This document shows positions 8,368-17,494 of a DNA stretch of 64,000 nt, in pieces. Each line of letters begins with the position of its first letter. Within the stretch, counting starts at the first letter, position 1. A model generated the notes under the pieces. The model ran no database searches, had not been told where the DNA came from, and worked only from the letters and a program-made list of their open reading frames with translations. The stretch spans positions 1 to 64,000 of the forward strand of contig JALOAL010000013.1 of assembly GCA_023228825.1 (NCBI GenBank), written 5' to 3'. The DNA comes from Dehalococcoidia bacterium (GTDB lineage Bacteria; Chloroflexota; Dehalococcoidia; UBA2979). A program made the position numbers and the translations under genes.

Positions 8368-9612
8368 TCAGGCGCCTCGGGTCAGCGAGCGGCCGAAGAC
8401 CACGATCATCGCGAAGACGGCGAGGCAGGCCAGCATGGGGATGGCCACGCCGTCCTGGATGCCCACCCGGTCCACCAGCACGCCCATGGGGAGGCCTCCC
8501 AGCGGCATGAGGCCAAAGCCGATCTGCCAGGCCGCCATCCCGCGGCCGCGCATGTCCGGACGGATCTCGGACTGGAAGACGGTGTTGTTCAGCGCCAGGG
8601 CCACGCCATGGAAGAGGCCCGCCACGATCAGCGTGCCGAGCGCCAGCCACAGCAGGTCCGTGCGCGTGAAGAGCAGCACCAGGACCAGGTAGACCAGGAA
8701 GCAACCCAGCATGATCTGCGTCTTCCGAGGGATGTCCCCCAACCACGCGAGCGCAAAGAGCCCCACCACCGAACCCACCGCGATCATCGCCACGAGCCAG
8801 CCGTAGGCGGTGGGCTCGTGGAACACCTCCTCCGCGAAGATGGGCATCATCGACATGTAGGGGTAGACCATGAGCGCGGGCACGGCGTTGATGGCCAGCA
8901 GCAGGCGCAGGCGCGGCTCGCTCAGGAGGTAGGCGAAGCCGTCCAGGATCTGCTTGAACGGATTGCGGTTGCCGGCGGTGCGCTCGTGGGGGCGGCGGCC
9001 CATCAGCATGGTAGCCAGCGTCGCCACGCCTCGGATGCCCGCCACGAAGAGGAATGCCGCGCCCACGTTGAGGACGGCGAGGTAGCCGGCGAGCGGCGGG
9101 CCGGCGATGCGCGAGACGTTCTGCGCGATGGAGTTCAGGGAGATCGCGTTCGCCAGCGTCTCCGGCGTGGAGACGTCGTTGACGTAGGCCTGCCGGGCCG
9201 GCTGGTTCGCCGCCTGGGTCAGGGCCGTGAGCACCGCGAAGACGTACGCGTGCCAGACCACCACCACGTCCGACAGCACCAGCACCGCCAGGATGCCCGC
9301 CTGCAAGGCTCCCAGCGACGACGAGACCACCATGATCGTGCGTCGTGAGTAGCGGTCCGCCAGCAGCCCGAAGAAGGGCGTCACGCTGAGGGAGACCACG
9401 CCGCTGGCGGTGGTGACGCCGCCCAGTTGTACCGCCGACCCCGTCAGGTTGTAGACCAGGATCCCCAGCGCGATCTGCTGCCCCCACTGGCCAAAGCCCA
9501 CCGCCACCGTGCTGATCCAGAGCCAGCGAAAGTCTCGATTGCGAAGCGACAGGAAGGGGCCCGGCTTGCTCGGAGCCTCTGACGGGGACGTGGGCCCGGC
9601 GACCGCGGCCAT
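8368..9612 (-). CDS. MFS transporter (EntS-like exporter family), paralogue A
   Basis: The protein is about 414 residues with a dozen predicted hydrophobic segments. The conserved MFS loop after TM2 reads GLLADRYSRRT, and NQPARQAYVNDV is a signature of the MFS_3/EntS-like drug and siderophore exporters. I placed the start at the ATG at 9612, with AGAGGG upstream; the 55 residues further upstream are low-complexity and probably not translated. It is clearly paralogous to the next gene (9837-11132), sharing GFGQWGQQI and the AYVNDVSTPETL segment. Substrate is unknown. Confidence 0.9.
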   Translation of the reverse strand: MAAVAGPTSPSEAPSKPGPFLSLRNRDFRWLWISTVAVGFGQWGQQIALGILVYNLTGSAVQLGGVTTASGVVSLSVTPFFGLLADRYSRRTIMVVSSSLGALQAGILAVLVLSDVVVVWHAYVFAVLTALTQAANQPARQAYVNDVSTPETLANAISLNSIAQNVSRIAGPPLAGYLAVLNVGAAFLFVAGIRGVATLATMLMGRRPHERTAGNRNPFKQILDGFAYLLSEPRLRLLLAINAVPALMVYPYMSMMPIFAEEVFHEPTAYGWLVAMIAVGSVVGLFALAWLGDIPRKTQIMLGCFLVYLVLVLLFTRTDLLWLALGTLIVAGLFHGVALALNNTVFQSEIRPDMRGRGMAAWQIGFGLMPLGGLPMGVLVDRVGIQDGVAIPMLACLAVFAMIVVFGRSLTRGA

Positions 9613-9836
9613 GGCTGCCCTCTGGTCATGCTGCCTCCGAGCGCCCGAGGGGCGGGCGTCGTGGCGACCTACGCGGGCATTATCCGCGCCGTTGTCCAGC
9701 CCTTGCGCGGGTCGGGCTCGGCGCGGCGTGCTCGGCTGAGGATCGACCACGGGGTCCACGGGGTCCACGGGCTCCACTACTCCACGGTGCGGTGAAGTAG
9801 TGCACCACCTCGACTGTTTTCCCGGTCAGCACCCGC

Positions 9837-11132
9837 CTACAGCCGGCGGATGGCCTTGCCGAAGACCAGCACCAGCACCAGCCCGGCGAACGCCACGGCG
9901 ATGTGCAGCGCAACGCCGAGGCGGATGCCGATCGCCTCGATGAGGAAGCCCATGGACAGAGCGCCGATGGGTGAGAGGCCGCCCGCCAATTGCAGCACCG
10001 CCATGCCGCGGCCTCGCATGTCGTTGCGGACGATCACCTGGAAGAGCGTGTTGTTGAGGGCGGACGCCACCCCGAAGAAGAGCCCGGCCACCGCCAGCGA
10101 GATCATGGCCACGATCAACACCGGCGCCTGCGTGAACACGATCAGGAGCGCCGTGTAGCCCACGAAACCCACCAGCATCAGCAGCCCTCGACGCCGCAGG
10201 TTGGGCAGCCACGCCAGGCCGAAGAGGCCGATGATCGAGCCCACGGCGATCATGGAGACCAGGATGCCGTAGGTGCTGGAACCGCCCCGGAAGACCTCCT
10301 CCGCAAAGACGGGCATGAACGAGACGTACGGGTACACGAACAGCGCCGTGAGCGCGTTCACCACCAGGAGCAGCCGCAGGTTGCCCTCCCGGAAGAGGTA
10401 GTCGAACCCGCCGGCGATGAGGCGCAACGGGTTGCCACGTCCCGCAGTGGCGGCCTGCGGACGGGCGCTGAGCATCATCGTCAGGCCCGAGGCGATCACG
10501 CGGATCACGGCGACGAAGACAAACGCCGCGCCCACGTTCCATCCCGCGATCAGCCCCGCCAGGGGCGGCCCCACGATGCGCGAGGCGTTCTGCGCGATGG
10601 AGTTGAGGGCGATGGCGTTCGGCAGCGTCTCGGGCGTGGAGACGTCGTTCACGTAGGCCTGGCGCGCGGGCTGGTTCATGGCCTGCGTGACCGCGGCGAA
10701 CACCGCGAACACGTAGGCGTGCCACACCTCCACGACGTCCGCCAGCACCAGCACGGCCAGGCCGGCCGCCTGCACCGCGCCCAGCACCGTGGCGATCAGG
10801 ATGATCATGCGCCTCGAATAGCGGTCGGCCAGCACGCCCGCGTATGGCGTCAGGATGAGCGAGATGATGCCGCCGAAGAAGGAGACCGCGCCCAGTTGCA
10901 CGGCGGAACCGGTGAGGAGGAAGACGAGCCAGTTGAGGCCGATCTGCTGGCCCCACTGCCCGAAGCCGGTGGCCACGGTGCTGAACCACAGCAGCCGGAA
11001 GTCCCTGGACCGCAGCGACACGAACGGCCCGCCCACGGGCGGCAGTCCAGGCTCCACCGGCTGGCCACGGGCGCCCGAAACGCCCTGCTCATCGCGAGTC
11101 GGGCGTCTGTCCGTGTCCGAGTCGTTCGCCAT
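9837..11132 (-). CDS. MFS transporter (EntS-like exporter family), paralogue B
   Basis: This roughly 431-residue membrane protein is a tandem paralogue of the gene at 8368-9612. It has the same topology and the same motifs, GVLADRYSRRM and NQPARQAYVNDVSTPETL. The N-terminal 30 residues are charged and precede the first membrane segment. I chose the ATG at 11132 rather than the one at 11180 because residues before it look unrelated to the family. The two could form a heteromer or serve different substrates. Confidence 0.9.
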   Translation of the reverse strand: MANDSDTDRRPTRDEQGVSGARGQPVEPGLPPVGGPFVSLRSRDFRLLWFSTVATGFGQWGQQIGLNWLVFLLTGSAVQLGAVSFFGGIISLILTPYAGVLADRYSRRMIILIATVLGAVQAAGLAVLVLADVVEVWHAYVFAVFAAVTQAMNQPARQAYVNDVSTPETLPNAIALNSIAQNASRIVGPPLAGLIAGWNVGAAFVFVAVIRVIASGLTMMLSARPQAATAGRGNPLRLIAGGFDYLFREGNLRLLLVVNALTALFVYPYVSFMPVFAEEVFRGGSSTYGILVSMIAVGSIIGLFGLAWLPNLRRRGLLMLVGFVGYTALLIVFTQAPVLIVAMISLAVAGLFFGVASALNNTLFQVIVRNDMRGRGMAVLQLAGGLSPIGALSMGFLIEAIGIRLGVALHIAVAFAGLVLVLVFGKAIRRL

Positions 11133-11256
11133 CCCACACCCCGAGCGGCGCGCGGAGACGCCCGCCGCTGTCATCGCCACGCCTCGCGGTGTGCGAGGGA
11201 GGCGCGATCATCCGTCCGTGGCTACCTACGGGCCATCCGCCTCCAGGCCACGCCCG

Positions 11257-12756
11257 CTACTCGCCGTCCGCCGGCGGCTCGGTGGCGTGCTCAGAAGCCG
11301 GAGGCACGTCCGGCGCCGCCTCGGGCTCGGGCTGCGCATCGATCTGCGGCGGCGCATCGGACTTGGGGGCCTCGGGCTGCGGGCCGAGTGGAGGCGCTGC
11401 GTGGCTGACCGGCGGGGCCAGGTTCATGGCTCCCGCCACCACGGGGGCCGCGGGAGCGGGCAGCGCGGGGATCCAGCGCAGCGGGATGAACATCATGAGC
11501 GCGCCCAGGATCCGCCCCACCGTGGAGATCACCATCGCCGTGCGGATGCCCCACGCCGCCACCACCAGCGTGCCCGTCACGGGGCCGATGAGGTTCGCGA
11601 AGAAGATCACCGTCTGCTGCAGTGCGGCGTACCGGGGGATGTTCTGGTTCGGCGCGTACTCCATCAGCAGGTTGAACAGCGCCACGTTGTAGATCGCCCA
11701 GCCGATCCCGCCCAGCCCAAACGGCACCGCCGCCTGCCAGGGCTCCTGCACCAGCAGCCAGGCCGCCGGTATCAGCGCCGGGAGGAACAGCGAAACCTTG
11801 AAGAGACGCTCTGTGTTGAAGCGCGTCACCCAGAGGGCCAGCAGGAACTGCGCGCCCACCGCCAGCGACTGCTCAAGCGTGGCCAACAACCCCACGTCCG
11901 AGACCGAACCGCCCAGGTCCCGCACGAAGTAGGCCAGGAAGAACGGCCCCACCACCATGGTCGCCGCATTCAACACCAGCAGCGCGCCCAGGTACCGAAT
12001 GAAGCGCCGATCGCGGAGCATGCCGGACGTGGAGCCTCGAGGCCGCTCGGCGCGCGCGGGGCGCGCGGGCTCCTGGATGCGGAAGTAGGCGTACCACGCG
12101 GCGATCCCTGCGGCGAACGCGAAGCCGAACATCACCTGGTAGCCCTGGACGCCGCCGATGGCGCGGATGCCGAAGCCAATCAGCGGCGCGGTGACGGCGC
12201 CGGCGACGGTGATCGCCAGCATGCGCTGCGCCACGTAAAAGCGCCGCAGGTCCAGCGGGATGATGTCCGCAAGCAGCGAGACCCACGAGGCGTGCGAGAC
12301 GTTGATGGCGAACGACCGCACGAAGGCCATGGCGATCAGGAGGTAGACCGCATCGTTCGGGGCGCGCACGAACGTGGGCCCCAGCGCCATCACGAGGACT
12401 GCGATGCGGCCGATGCCCGCCCCGCCCACCAGCGTCACCCAGCGCCTGGAGTTCGTCAGTTCCGCGATACGCGCGCCCGGCACCAGCGCCAGGAACCCCG
12501 CCAGGCCGGCGGCCACGGAGAGCAGGCCCACCTCGGCGTCCGTGGCGCCCAGGGCAATGGCGTAGACCGCCAGGAACTGCACCAGCGCCACGTCCACGAT
12601 CGCGGACACGACGCCGTCCACGTAGAACCAACGCTGCGAGGTCGTGCCCCATACGCGGGTCTGGTAGGAGGTGCGGGGGTGGTTGGTGGGGCGCTGGTTT
12701 CGGAAGCGCCAGCGTTCTCGGAACGTGTAGGGGGTAGGTGGTCGCCTCCAGCGCAC
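11257..12756 (-). CDS. MFS-type transporter with long acidic proline-rich C-terminus
   Basis: The 499-residue protein has about 12 hydrophobic segments between residues 45 and 430. A cytoplasmic or exposed tail of about 60 residues rich in Pro, Ala, Glu and Asp follows. The start is GTG at 12756, supported by AGGGGG a few bases upstream. It is only distantly related to the two MFS genes downstream on the same strand, so it is not part of that duplication. Divergent transcription from the copper operon begins about 200 bases to the right. Substrate is unknown. Confidence 0.85.
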   Translation of the reverse strand: MRWRRPPTPYTFRERWRFRNQRPTNHPRTSYQTRVWGTTSQRWFYVDGVVSAIVDVALVQFLAVYAIALGATDAEVGLLSVAAGLAGFLALVPGARIAELTNSRRWVTLVGGAGIGRIAVLVMALGPTFVRAPNDAVYLLIAMAFVRSFAINVSHASWVSLLADIIPLDLRRFYVAQRMLAITVAGAVTAPLIGFGIRAIGGVQGYQVMFGFAFAAGIAAWYAYFRIQEPARPARAERPRGSTSGMLRDRRFIRYLGALLVLNAATMVVGPFFLAYFVRDLGGSVSDVGLLATLEQSLAVGAQFLLALWVTRFNTERLFKVSLFLPALIPAAWLLVQEPWQAAVPFGLGGIGWAIYNVALFNLLMEYAPNQNIPRYAALQQTVIFFANLIGPVTGTLVVAAWGIRTAMVISTVGRILGALMMFIPLRWIPALPAPAAPVVAGAMNLAPPVSHAAPPLGPQPEAPKSDAPPQIDAQPEPEAAPDVPPASEHATEPPADGE

Positions 12757-12867
12757 GAGTCCCCCTCACTCCTGCGATCAGCGCCGCGTCCGCGCAGCAA
12801 GTACGCCGGATCCCGCAGGGCCCACGGTAACGCCCGCGCGATCCCCGCACATTCCCGCTCTGCACGC

Positions 12868-12900
12868 CCATACCCCTACCCCCCCGGTGGGGGTGTGCTA
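12868..12900 (+). promoter_or_regulatory. Putative CsoR-type copper operator
   Basis: A C-tract/G-tract inverted repeat, ACCCCC-N5-GGGGGT, with a further upstream TACCCC, sits directly before the copper operon. CsoR/RcnR-family repressors bind pseudo-palindromes of this G/C-tract type. A TAGCAT hexamer at 12899-12904 could be the -10 element, so a bound repressor would block the promoter. The csoR gene itself is two genes downstream, so the operon would be self-regulated. Confidence 0.7.
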
Positions 12901-12954
12901 GCATGACGCAGACGAACCCCACCGACGAATCCCCACCACACGGAGCATCACCAC

Positions 12955-13506
12955 ATGCCTCAGATCACCCTGTTCGCCCCGGACGTCACGTGCGACCACT
13001 GCATCGCCACCATCCAGAAGACCGTCGAACGCGTGGAGGGCGCCCGCTTTATCGAGGGCGACCCGGACTCCCGCTCCTTTGCCGTGGACCTGGCGCAGGG
13101 CGCGGTGCTTGACCGCCTCTCGGAGGCCCTCGCGGCGGAGGGCTACCCGCTGGGCCCGGCGGCGCCAGCGCGTGCTGCTGCGCCCGTGGCCTCCACGGGC
13201 GACGGCGCGGACGCGGCATCCGAGGCGGCCGCGAGCGCCTTTGCCCCGTCGTACACGGTGGAGAAGTCGCCGGAGGGCGCCTCCATCACCTACACCTGCC
13301 CCTGCGGCAGCACCACGGAGCACTACACCTACGACCGTTCCCGGCCGGAGCAGGACCTCGGCTCCTGCTGCGACCACCACCTGCTGGTGCAGCCGGGCGC
13401 TGGCGAGCGACTGCGCGCGCTGAAGCCGGGCTACGAGGTGGACGTGCAGACCCTGGAGATGCCGTGGGGCCAGCCAGTCGAGGCGGCCTTCGCGTCGAAG
13501 GGGTAA
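12955..13506 (+). CDS. HMA-domain copper-binding protein with second Cys-rich module
   Basis: The 183-residue protein has two parts. Residues 1-68 form a heavy-metal-associated (HMA) domain with the metal site C13-x-x-C16 (TCDHC). A linker rich in Ala follows. The C-terminal part contains C115-P-C117-G and C138-C139-D-H141-H142, which look like a second metal site. The HMA fold normally ferries Cu(I) to a CopA-type ATPase. The extra module has no family I can name with confidence. It is the first gene of the operon with csoR and copA, which supports a copper-chaperone role. CGGAG lies about ten bases before the ATG. Confidence 0.85.
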   Translation: MPQITLFAPDVTCDHCIATIQKTVERVEGARFIEGDPDSRSFAVDLAQGAVLDRLSEALAAEGYPLGPAAPARAAAPVASTGDGADAASEAAASAFAPSYTVEKSPEGASITYTCPCGSTTEHYTYDRSRPEQDLGSCCDHHLLVQPGAGERLRALKPGYEVDVQTLEMPWGQPVEAAFASKG

Positions 13507-13523
13507 CCCAGAGGGGACACGCC

Positions 13524-13790
13524 ATGGACGGGGAGAGCAAGAGCGACGTGCTGAAGCGCCTCGCATATGTCGAGGGGCACCTCGCCGCGGTGCGGCGCAT
13601 GATCGAGGACGACACCTACTGCGTGGACGTCCTGAAGCAGATGTACGCCGTCCGCCGCGGCATCGAGAAGGCGGAGTCCCGCGTCCTGGACGGGCATCTG
13701 CACCACTGCGTGCTGGAGGCCGTGGGCGAAGGACGCCAGGAGGAGGTCTTCGGCGAACTCCTAGAGTTGTACGCCATGAAGGACCGGTAG
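13524..13790 (+). CDS. csoR: CsoR-family Cu(I)-sensing repressor
   Basis: This 88-residue all-helical repressor belongs to the CsoR/RcnR (DUF156) family. The three Cu(I) ligands of CsoR are present as C33, H58 and C62, the last two in HLHHC, giving the Cys-His-Cys signature that marks copper rather than nickel or formaldehyde sensors. I chose the ATG at 13524, preceded by GAGGGG. It lies 17 bases after the HMA gene and four bases before copA. It probably releases the G/C-tract operator at 12868-12900 when it binds copper. Confidence 0.93.
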   Translation: MDGESKSDVLKRLAYVEGHLAAVRRMIEDDTYCVDVLKQMYAVRRGIEKAESRVLDGHLHHCVLEAVGEGRQEEVFGELLELYAMKDR

Positions 13791-13794
13791 CCAC

Positions 13795-16197
13795 ATGACC
13801 ACGGAAGCCACCAAGAGCCCCACCCCCGCCGCCGAGCGCCTGCGCTTCGGCGTGCGCGGGATGACCTGCGCCTCCTGCGTGCGCCGCGTGGAGCGCGCGC
13901 TGGACGGCGTGCCAGGCGTCGCCGGCGCCTCGGTAAACCTCGCCACGGAGCAGGCGACGGTGGACGCCGGCCCGGCGCTGGACCTGGAGGCGTTGCGGGG
14001 GGCCGTGGACCGCGCCGGCTACGACCTCATCCTGCCCGGCGCCGACGAGGATGAGGACGAGGCGCGCGACTCCCTGGAGCGCGAGCGACGGCAGGAGGAG
14101 CGCCGCCTCCGCACCCGCATGGTGTTCGCGCTGGCCGTGGCGGCAGCGGGCATGACGTGGATGCTCCTCCGCGACGGGCAGGCCTTTACCGGCGTGGAGA
14201 TCGGCTGGGCGCAGGAGGTGCCGCTGCGCGTGGTGCATCCGCTCATGTTCCTGGCCACCACGCCGGTCCAGTTCTGGGCCGGCGCGCAGTTCCCCCGAGG
14301 CGCTTGGAAGGCCGCGCGCCACGGCATGAGCGACATGAACACGCTGATCGCCGTGGGCACCTCCGCGGCCTTCGGCTACTCCGTGGTCGCCACGTTCTGG
14401 CCGGGACTGCTGGAGGGCATCCACGGCGCCGAGACGCACACCTACTACGAGGCCTCGGCGGCCATCATCGGCCTCGTGCTGCTCGGGCGCTGGCTGGAGG
14501 CGCGCACCAAGGGACGCACTTCCGCCGCCGTGCGCGCGCTGGTGGAGTTGCGCCCGCACCTGGCCCGCGTGGTCGAGGACGACGAGGAATTCGAGATCCC
14601 CGTGCGCGCCGTGCAGGCCGGCGACCTGGTGCTCGTGCGCCCCAGCGAGCAGATCCCCGTGGACGGCGAGGTGGTCGAAGGCCAGTCCGCCGTCGACGAG
14701 TCGATGCTAACGGGGGAGTCGGCGCCGGTCAGCAAGGAACCCGGCGACGCCGTCTTCGGCGCCACTATGAACACCAGCGGCCTGATCCGCGTGCGCGCCA
14801 CCGCCGTGGGCGCGGACTCCGCGCTGTCGCGCATCATCCGGCTGGTGGAGGAGGCGCAGACGTCCAAGGCGCCCATCCAGGCGCTGGCCGACCGCATCGC
14901 CTCGGTCTTCGTGCCGGCGGTACTGGTGATCGCGCTGCTGACGTTCCTGGGCTGGTGGCTGCTGGGGCCGGAGCCGGCGCTGACCCTCGGCGTCATCAAC
15001 GCCGTCACGGTGCTGATCATCGCCTGCCCGTGCGCCCTCGGCCTGGCCACGCCCACTGCGGTGATGGTAGGCCTGGGCCGCGCCGCCCGCGCCGGCGTGC
15101 TCATCCGCAACGCCGAGGCGCTACAGCAGGCGCGAGACGTGGACACGGTGGTGCTGGACAAGACCGGCACCATCACCCAGGGCCGCCCGGAGGTGGTGGC
15201 CCTGGTCATGGCGCCGGACGCACCCGTGGACGAGGCCACCCTGGTCCGCCTCCTCGCCTCCGCTGAGCGCGGCTCCGACCATCCCTACGGCGAGGCGATC
15301 GTGCGCGAGGCCGAGCGTCGCGCGCTGGACCTGGAGTGGCCGCTGACGTTCAAGGAGGACGCCGGCTTCGGCATCGAGGCGACGATCGCGCTCGGCGGCG
15401 TGACGCGCGCGGTGCTCGTGGGCAACGCCGACCTGATGGAGCGCGGCGGCGTGGACGACACTACCCGAGGCGGCATGCGCCTGGCCTTCGAGGCGGACCA
15501 GGCCCAGTCCCGAGGCGAGACCGCGCTGCTGGTAGCGGTGGACGGCGCCGCCGCCGGCGTGGTCACCGTCGCGGACCAGGTGCGCGAATCGGCGGCAGAG
15601 GGCATCGCACGGCTGCACGCGCTGGGCCTGCGCGTGGTGATGCTCACCGGGGACGCGGAGAAGACCGCCCGCGCAGTAGCGGCGCAGGTGGGCATTGACC
15701 CCACGGACTCCGTGCGCGCGAACGTGAAGCCGGACGAGAAGGCCGCCGTGGTGCGATCACTGCAGGAGCAGGGCCGCGTGGTGGCCATGGTGGGCGACGG
15801 CATCAACGACGCGCCGGCGCTCGCCCTCGCGGACGTGGGCATCGCCATCGGCGGCGGCACGGACATCGCCATGGAGGCGGCCCCCGTCACCCTGATGCGC
15901 GCCGACCTCCGAGGCGTGGCCCACGCCATCGCTCTCTCCCGCGCGACCATGCGCACTATGTGGCAGAACCTGGGCTGGGCCTTCGGCTACAACGTGGTCC
16001 TGATCCCGGTCGCCGCCGGCCTCGGCTGGTTCGTGTTCCAGCAGGTCGTCGGTGTCGAAGAGGTGCCACGGGTGCTCCAGCCGATCTTCGGGCACCAGGG
16101 CTTCCTCAACCCGATCGTGGCGGCCGCCGCCATGGCGCTCTCCAGCGTCTCCGTGATGCTGAACAGCCTGCGCCTGCGCTCGGTGCGGATCGACTAG
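13795..16197 (+). CDS. copA: Copper-exporting P1B-type ATPase
   Basis: This 800-residue P-type ATPase starts with one HMA domain (GMTCASC, C25 and C28). The intramembrane metal site is C411-P-C413 in CPCALGLATPT. Other landmarks are the TGES actuator loop, the phosphorylated aspartate D455 in DKTGTIT, the SDHP nucleotide-domain motif typical of P1B pumps, and GDGINDAPAL near residue 667. The C-terminal membrane pair contains YN and the MxxSSVxVMxNSLRL segment typical of Cu(I) exporters. It expels Cu(I) from the cytoplasm using ATP. It is the last gene of the operon, four bases after csoR. Confidence 0.97.
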   Translation: MTTEATKSPTPAAERLRFGVRGMTCASCVRRVERALDGVPGVAGASVNLATEQATVDAGPALDLEALRGAVDRAGYDLILPGADEDEDEARDSLERERRQEERRLRTRMVFALAVAAAGMTWMLLRDGQAFTGVEIGWAQEVPLRVVHPLMFLATTPVQFWAGAQFPRGAWKAARHGMSDMNTLIAVGTSAAFGYSVVATFWPGLLEGIHGAETHTYYEASAAIIGLVLLGRWLEARTKGRTSAAVRALVELRPHLARVVEDDEEFEIPVRAVQAGDLVLVRPSEQIPVDGEVVEGQSAVDESMLTGESAPVSKEPGDAVFGATMNTSGLIRVRATAVGADSALSRIIRLVEEAQTSKAPIQALADRIASVFVPAVLVIALLTFLGWWLLGPEPALTLGVINAVTVLIIACPCALGLATPTAVMVGLGRAARAGVLIRNAEALQQARDVDTVVLDKTGTITQGRPEVVALVMAPDAPVDEATLVRLLASAERGSDHPYGEAIVREAERRALDLEWPLTFKEDAGFGIEATIALGGVTRAVLVGNADLMERGGVDDTTRGGMRLAFEADQAQSRGETALLVAVDGAAAGVVTVADQVRESAAEGIARLHALGLRVVMLTGDAEKTARAVAAQVGIDPTDSVRANVKPDEKAAVVRSLQEQGRVVAMVGDGINDAPALALADVGIAIGGGTDIAMEAAPVTLMRADLRGVAHAIALSRATMRTMWQNLGWAFGYNVVLIPVAAGLGWFVFQQVVGVEEVPRVLQPIFGHQGFLNPIVAAAAMALSSVSVMLNSLRLRSVRID

Positions 16198-16207
16198 CAA
16201 GAGGACG

Positions 16208-16230
16208 CGCCCCTCCCTCCGAGCGGGGCG
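16208..16230 (+). terminator. Stem-loop after copA
   Basis: CGCCCC and GGGGCG form a six-base-pair stem with an 11-base loop soon after the copA stop codon. It sits inside a weaker outer pairing of GCAAGAG with CTCTTGC. There is no U-rich tail, so it may be a Rho-independent terminator of the GC-rich type or only an RNA-stabilising hairpin. Confidence 0.4.
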
Positions 16231-16278
16231 AGGAGACGGGAGCGGGCCTCTCTTGCCTGCGGGTGACAGGATGGCGCG

Positions 16279-16779
16279 ATGACGGACCTCTCTCCCACCG
16301 GCGCTCGCTACCGCCCGGCCTGCATGGACGACGCGCCGGCGCTCGCCCTCATGCGCTGGGACTCGCGCGTGGAGGAACGCCCCGACCTGGCCGAGACCGC
16401 CGACCGCGAGGCCTTCCTGGGCGCGTGCGAACGCTGGATCCGCCACCGGCTGGCGCTGGGCACCTGGACGGTGTGGCTTGCCGAGGTGGACCGGGAGCCG
16501 GTGTCCCACGCCTTCGTGAACCTGGTGGAGAAGGTGCCGCAGCCGGGGCGAGTCAATGACCGCTGGGGGTATGTCACAAACGTCTACACCCGGCCCGCGT
16601 GGCGCAACCAGGGCGTCGGCGGCACGCTCGTGGAGTGGGTGAAAGCGTGGGCGCTGGGCGCGGACCTGGAGTTCCTGATCCTCTGGCCAAGCGAGGACTC
16701 CCGCGAGTTCTACGCGCGCGCCGGCTTCGGCCCGGTCGAGTGGGCGGTCGACCTCGAACTACGCCCGTACGAGGGCTGA
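16279..16779 (+). CDS. GNAT-family N-acetyltransferase
   Basis: The 166-residue protein shows the GNAT acetyl-CoA loop in RNQGVGGTLVEWV (Q/R-x-x-G-x-G/A) near residues 113-120. A preceding beta-strand, WGYVTNVYTRPAWR, provides the typical V-x-x-x-x-R-x-x-G region. C-terminal WPSEDSREFYARAGF fits the last core strands. It transfers an acetyl group from acetyl-CoA to an amine, with unknown substrate. It lies about 80 bases after copA on the same strand and may be read through from it, but no functional link to copper is evident. Confidence 0.85.
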   Translation: MTDLSPTGARYRPACMDDAPALALMRWDSRVEERPDLAETADREAFLGACERWIRHRLALGTWTVWLAEVDREPVSHAFVNLVEKVPQPGRVNDRWGYVTNVYTRPAWRNQGVGGTLVEWVKAWALGADLEFLILWPSEDSREFYARAGFGPVEWAVDLELRPYEG

Positions 16780-16920
16780 CGGCGATACCCCGGAGCACGC
16801 GTCGCGTTAGCATTCCGTGTCTGAGGAGGGGCACGCTCGTGATGATCCGCGCTCGAGGGCCAGAGCAACCGGCGCGCCGCCTCCGGAGATGCCGCCTCCG
16901 GGGATGGAGGGCGTAGCCCC

Positions 16921-17481
16921 ATGCCCCTCGCGCCGCCCGTCCTCACCGTCCACGCCACCACCAGGCTGCGCCCCTGGCGTGCGGAGGATGCGCGCGACCT
17001 CTCCGGGGTCATCGAGGCCAGCCGTGAGCACGTCGCCGAGTGGCTGACCTGGGCGGAGGACTACACCCTGGAACGCGCTGACGGGTTCATCCGCCGGGCG
17101 CTCGCCTCGTACGTCGATGGCAGCGGGCTGGAGATGTGCCTCGAGATCGACGGCGCCATCGCAGGCGGCTGCGGCCTGGTACGCATCGACCGCGACCATT
17201 TCGAGGCGGAGGTGGGCTACTGGCTGGGCCTGCCGTACACGAAGCGCGGACACATGACGCGCGCCGTGGCCGCCCTCACTGACCACGTCATGGACAAGAT
17301 GGCGTTCCACCGCGTGCAGATCCGCGCGCTCGCTGGCAACGCCCCCAGCCGCGCCATCCCGGAACGCCTTGGCTTCCGGCAGGAGGGCCTCTTCGTCGCC
17401 GACCGCTGGCATCGAGGCGAGTGGCACGACACCGCCTTCTACGCCATCACCGAGCAGGAGTGGCGCACCCGCAGGGGGTGA
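16921..17481 (+). CDS. GNAT acetyltransferase, RimJ/RimL-like
   Basis: The 186-residue protein begins with the TTRLRPWRAEDA segment typical of the RimJ/RimL group. It continues with VGYWLGLPYTKRGHMTRAV, where the acetyl-CoA loop lies, and NAPSRAIPERLGFRQEG, a hallmark of this family. Characterised relatives acetylate N-termini of ribosomal proteins or small molecules. GGAGGG lies about ten bases upstream of the ATG. Two imperfect copies of GCCGCCTCCGGRGAT lie just before the ribosome binding site. Confidence 0.88.
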   Translation: MPLAPPVLTVHATTRLRPWRAEDARDLSGVIEASREHVAEWLTWAEDYTLERADGFIRRALASYVDGSGLEMCLEIDGAIAGGCGLVRIDRDHFEAEVGYWLGLPYTKRGHMTRAVAALTDHVMDKMAFHRVQIRALAGNAPSRAIPERLGFRQEGLFVADRWHRGEWHDTAFYAITEQEWRTRRG

Positions 17482-17494
17482 GGGCACTCGCGCC

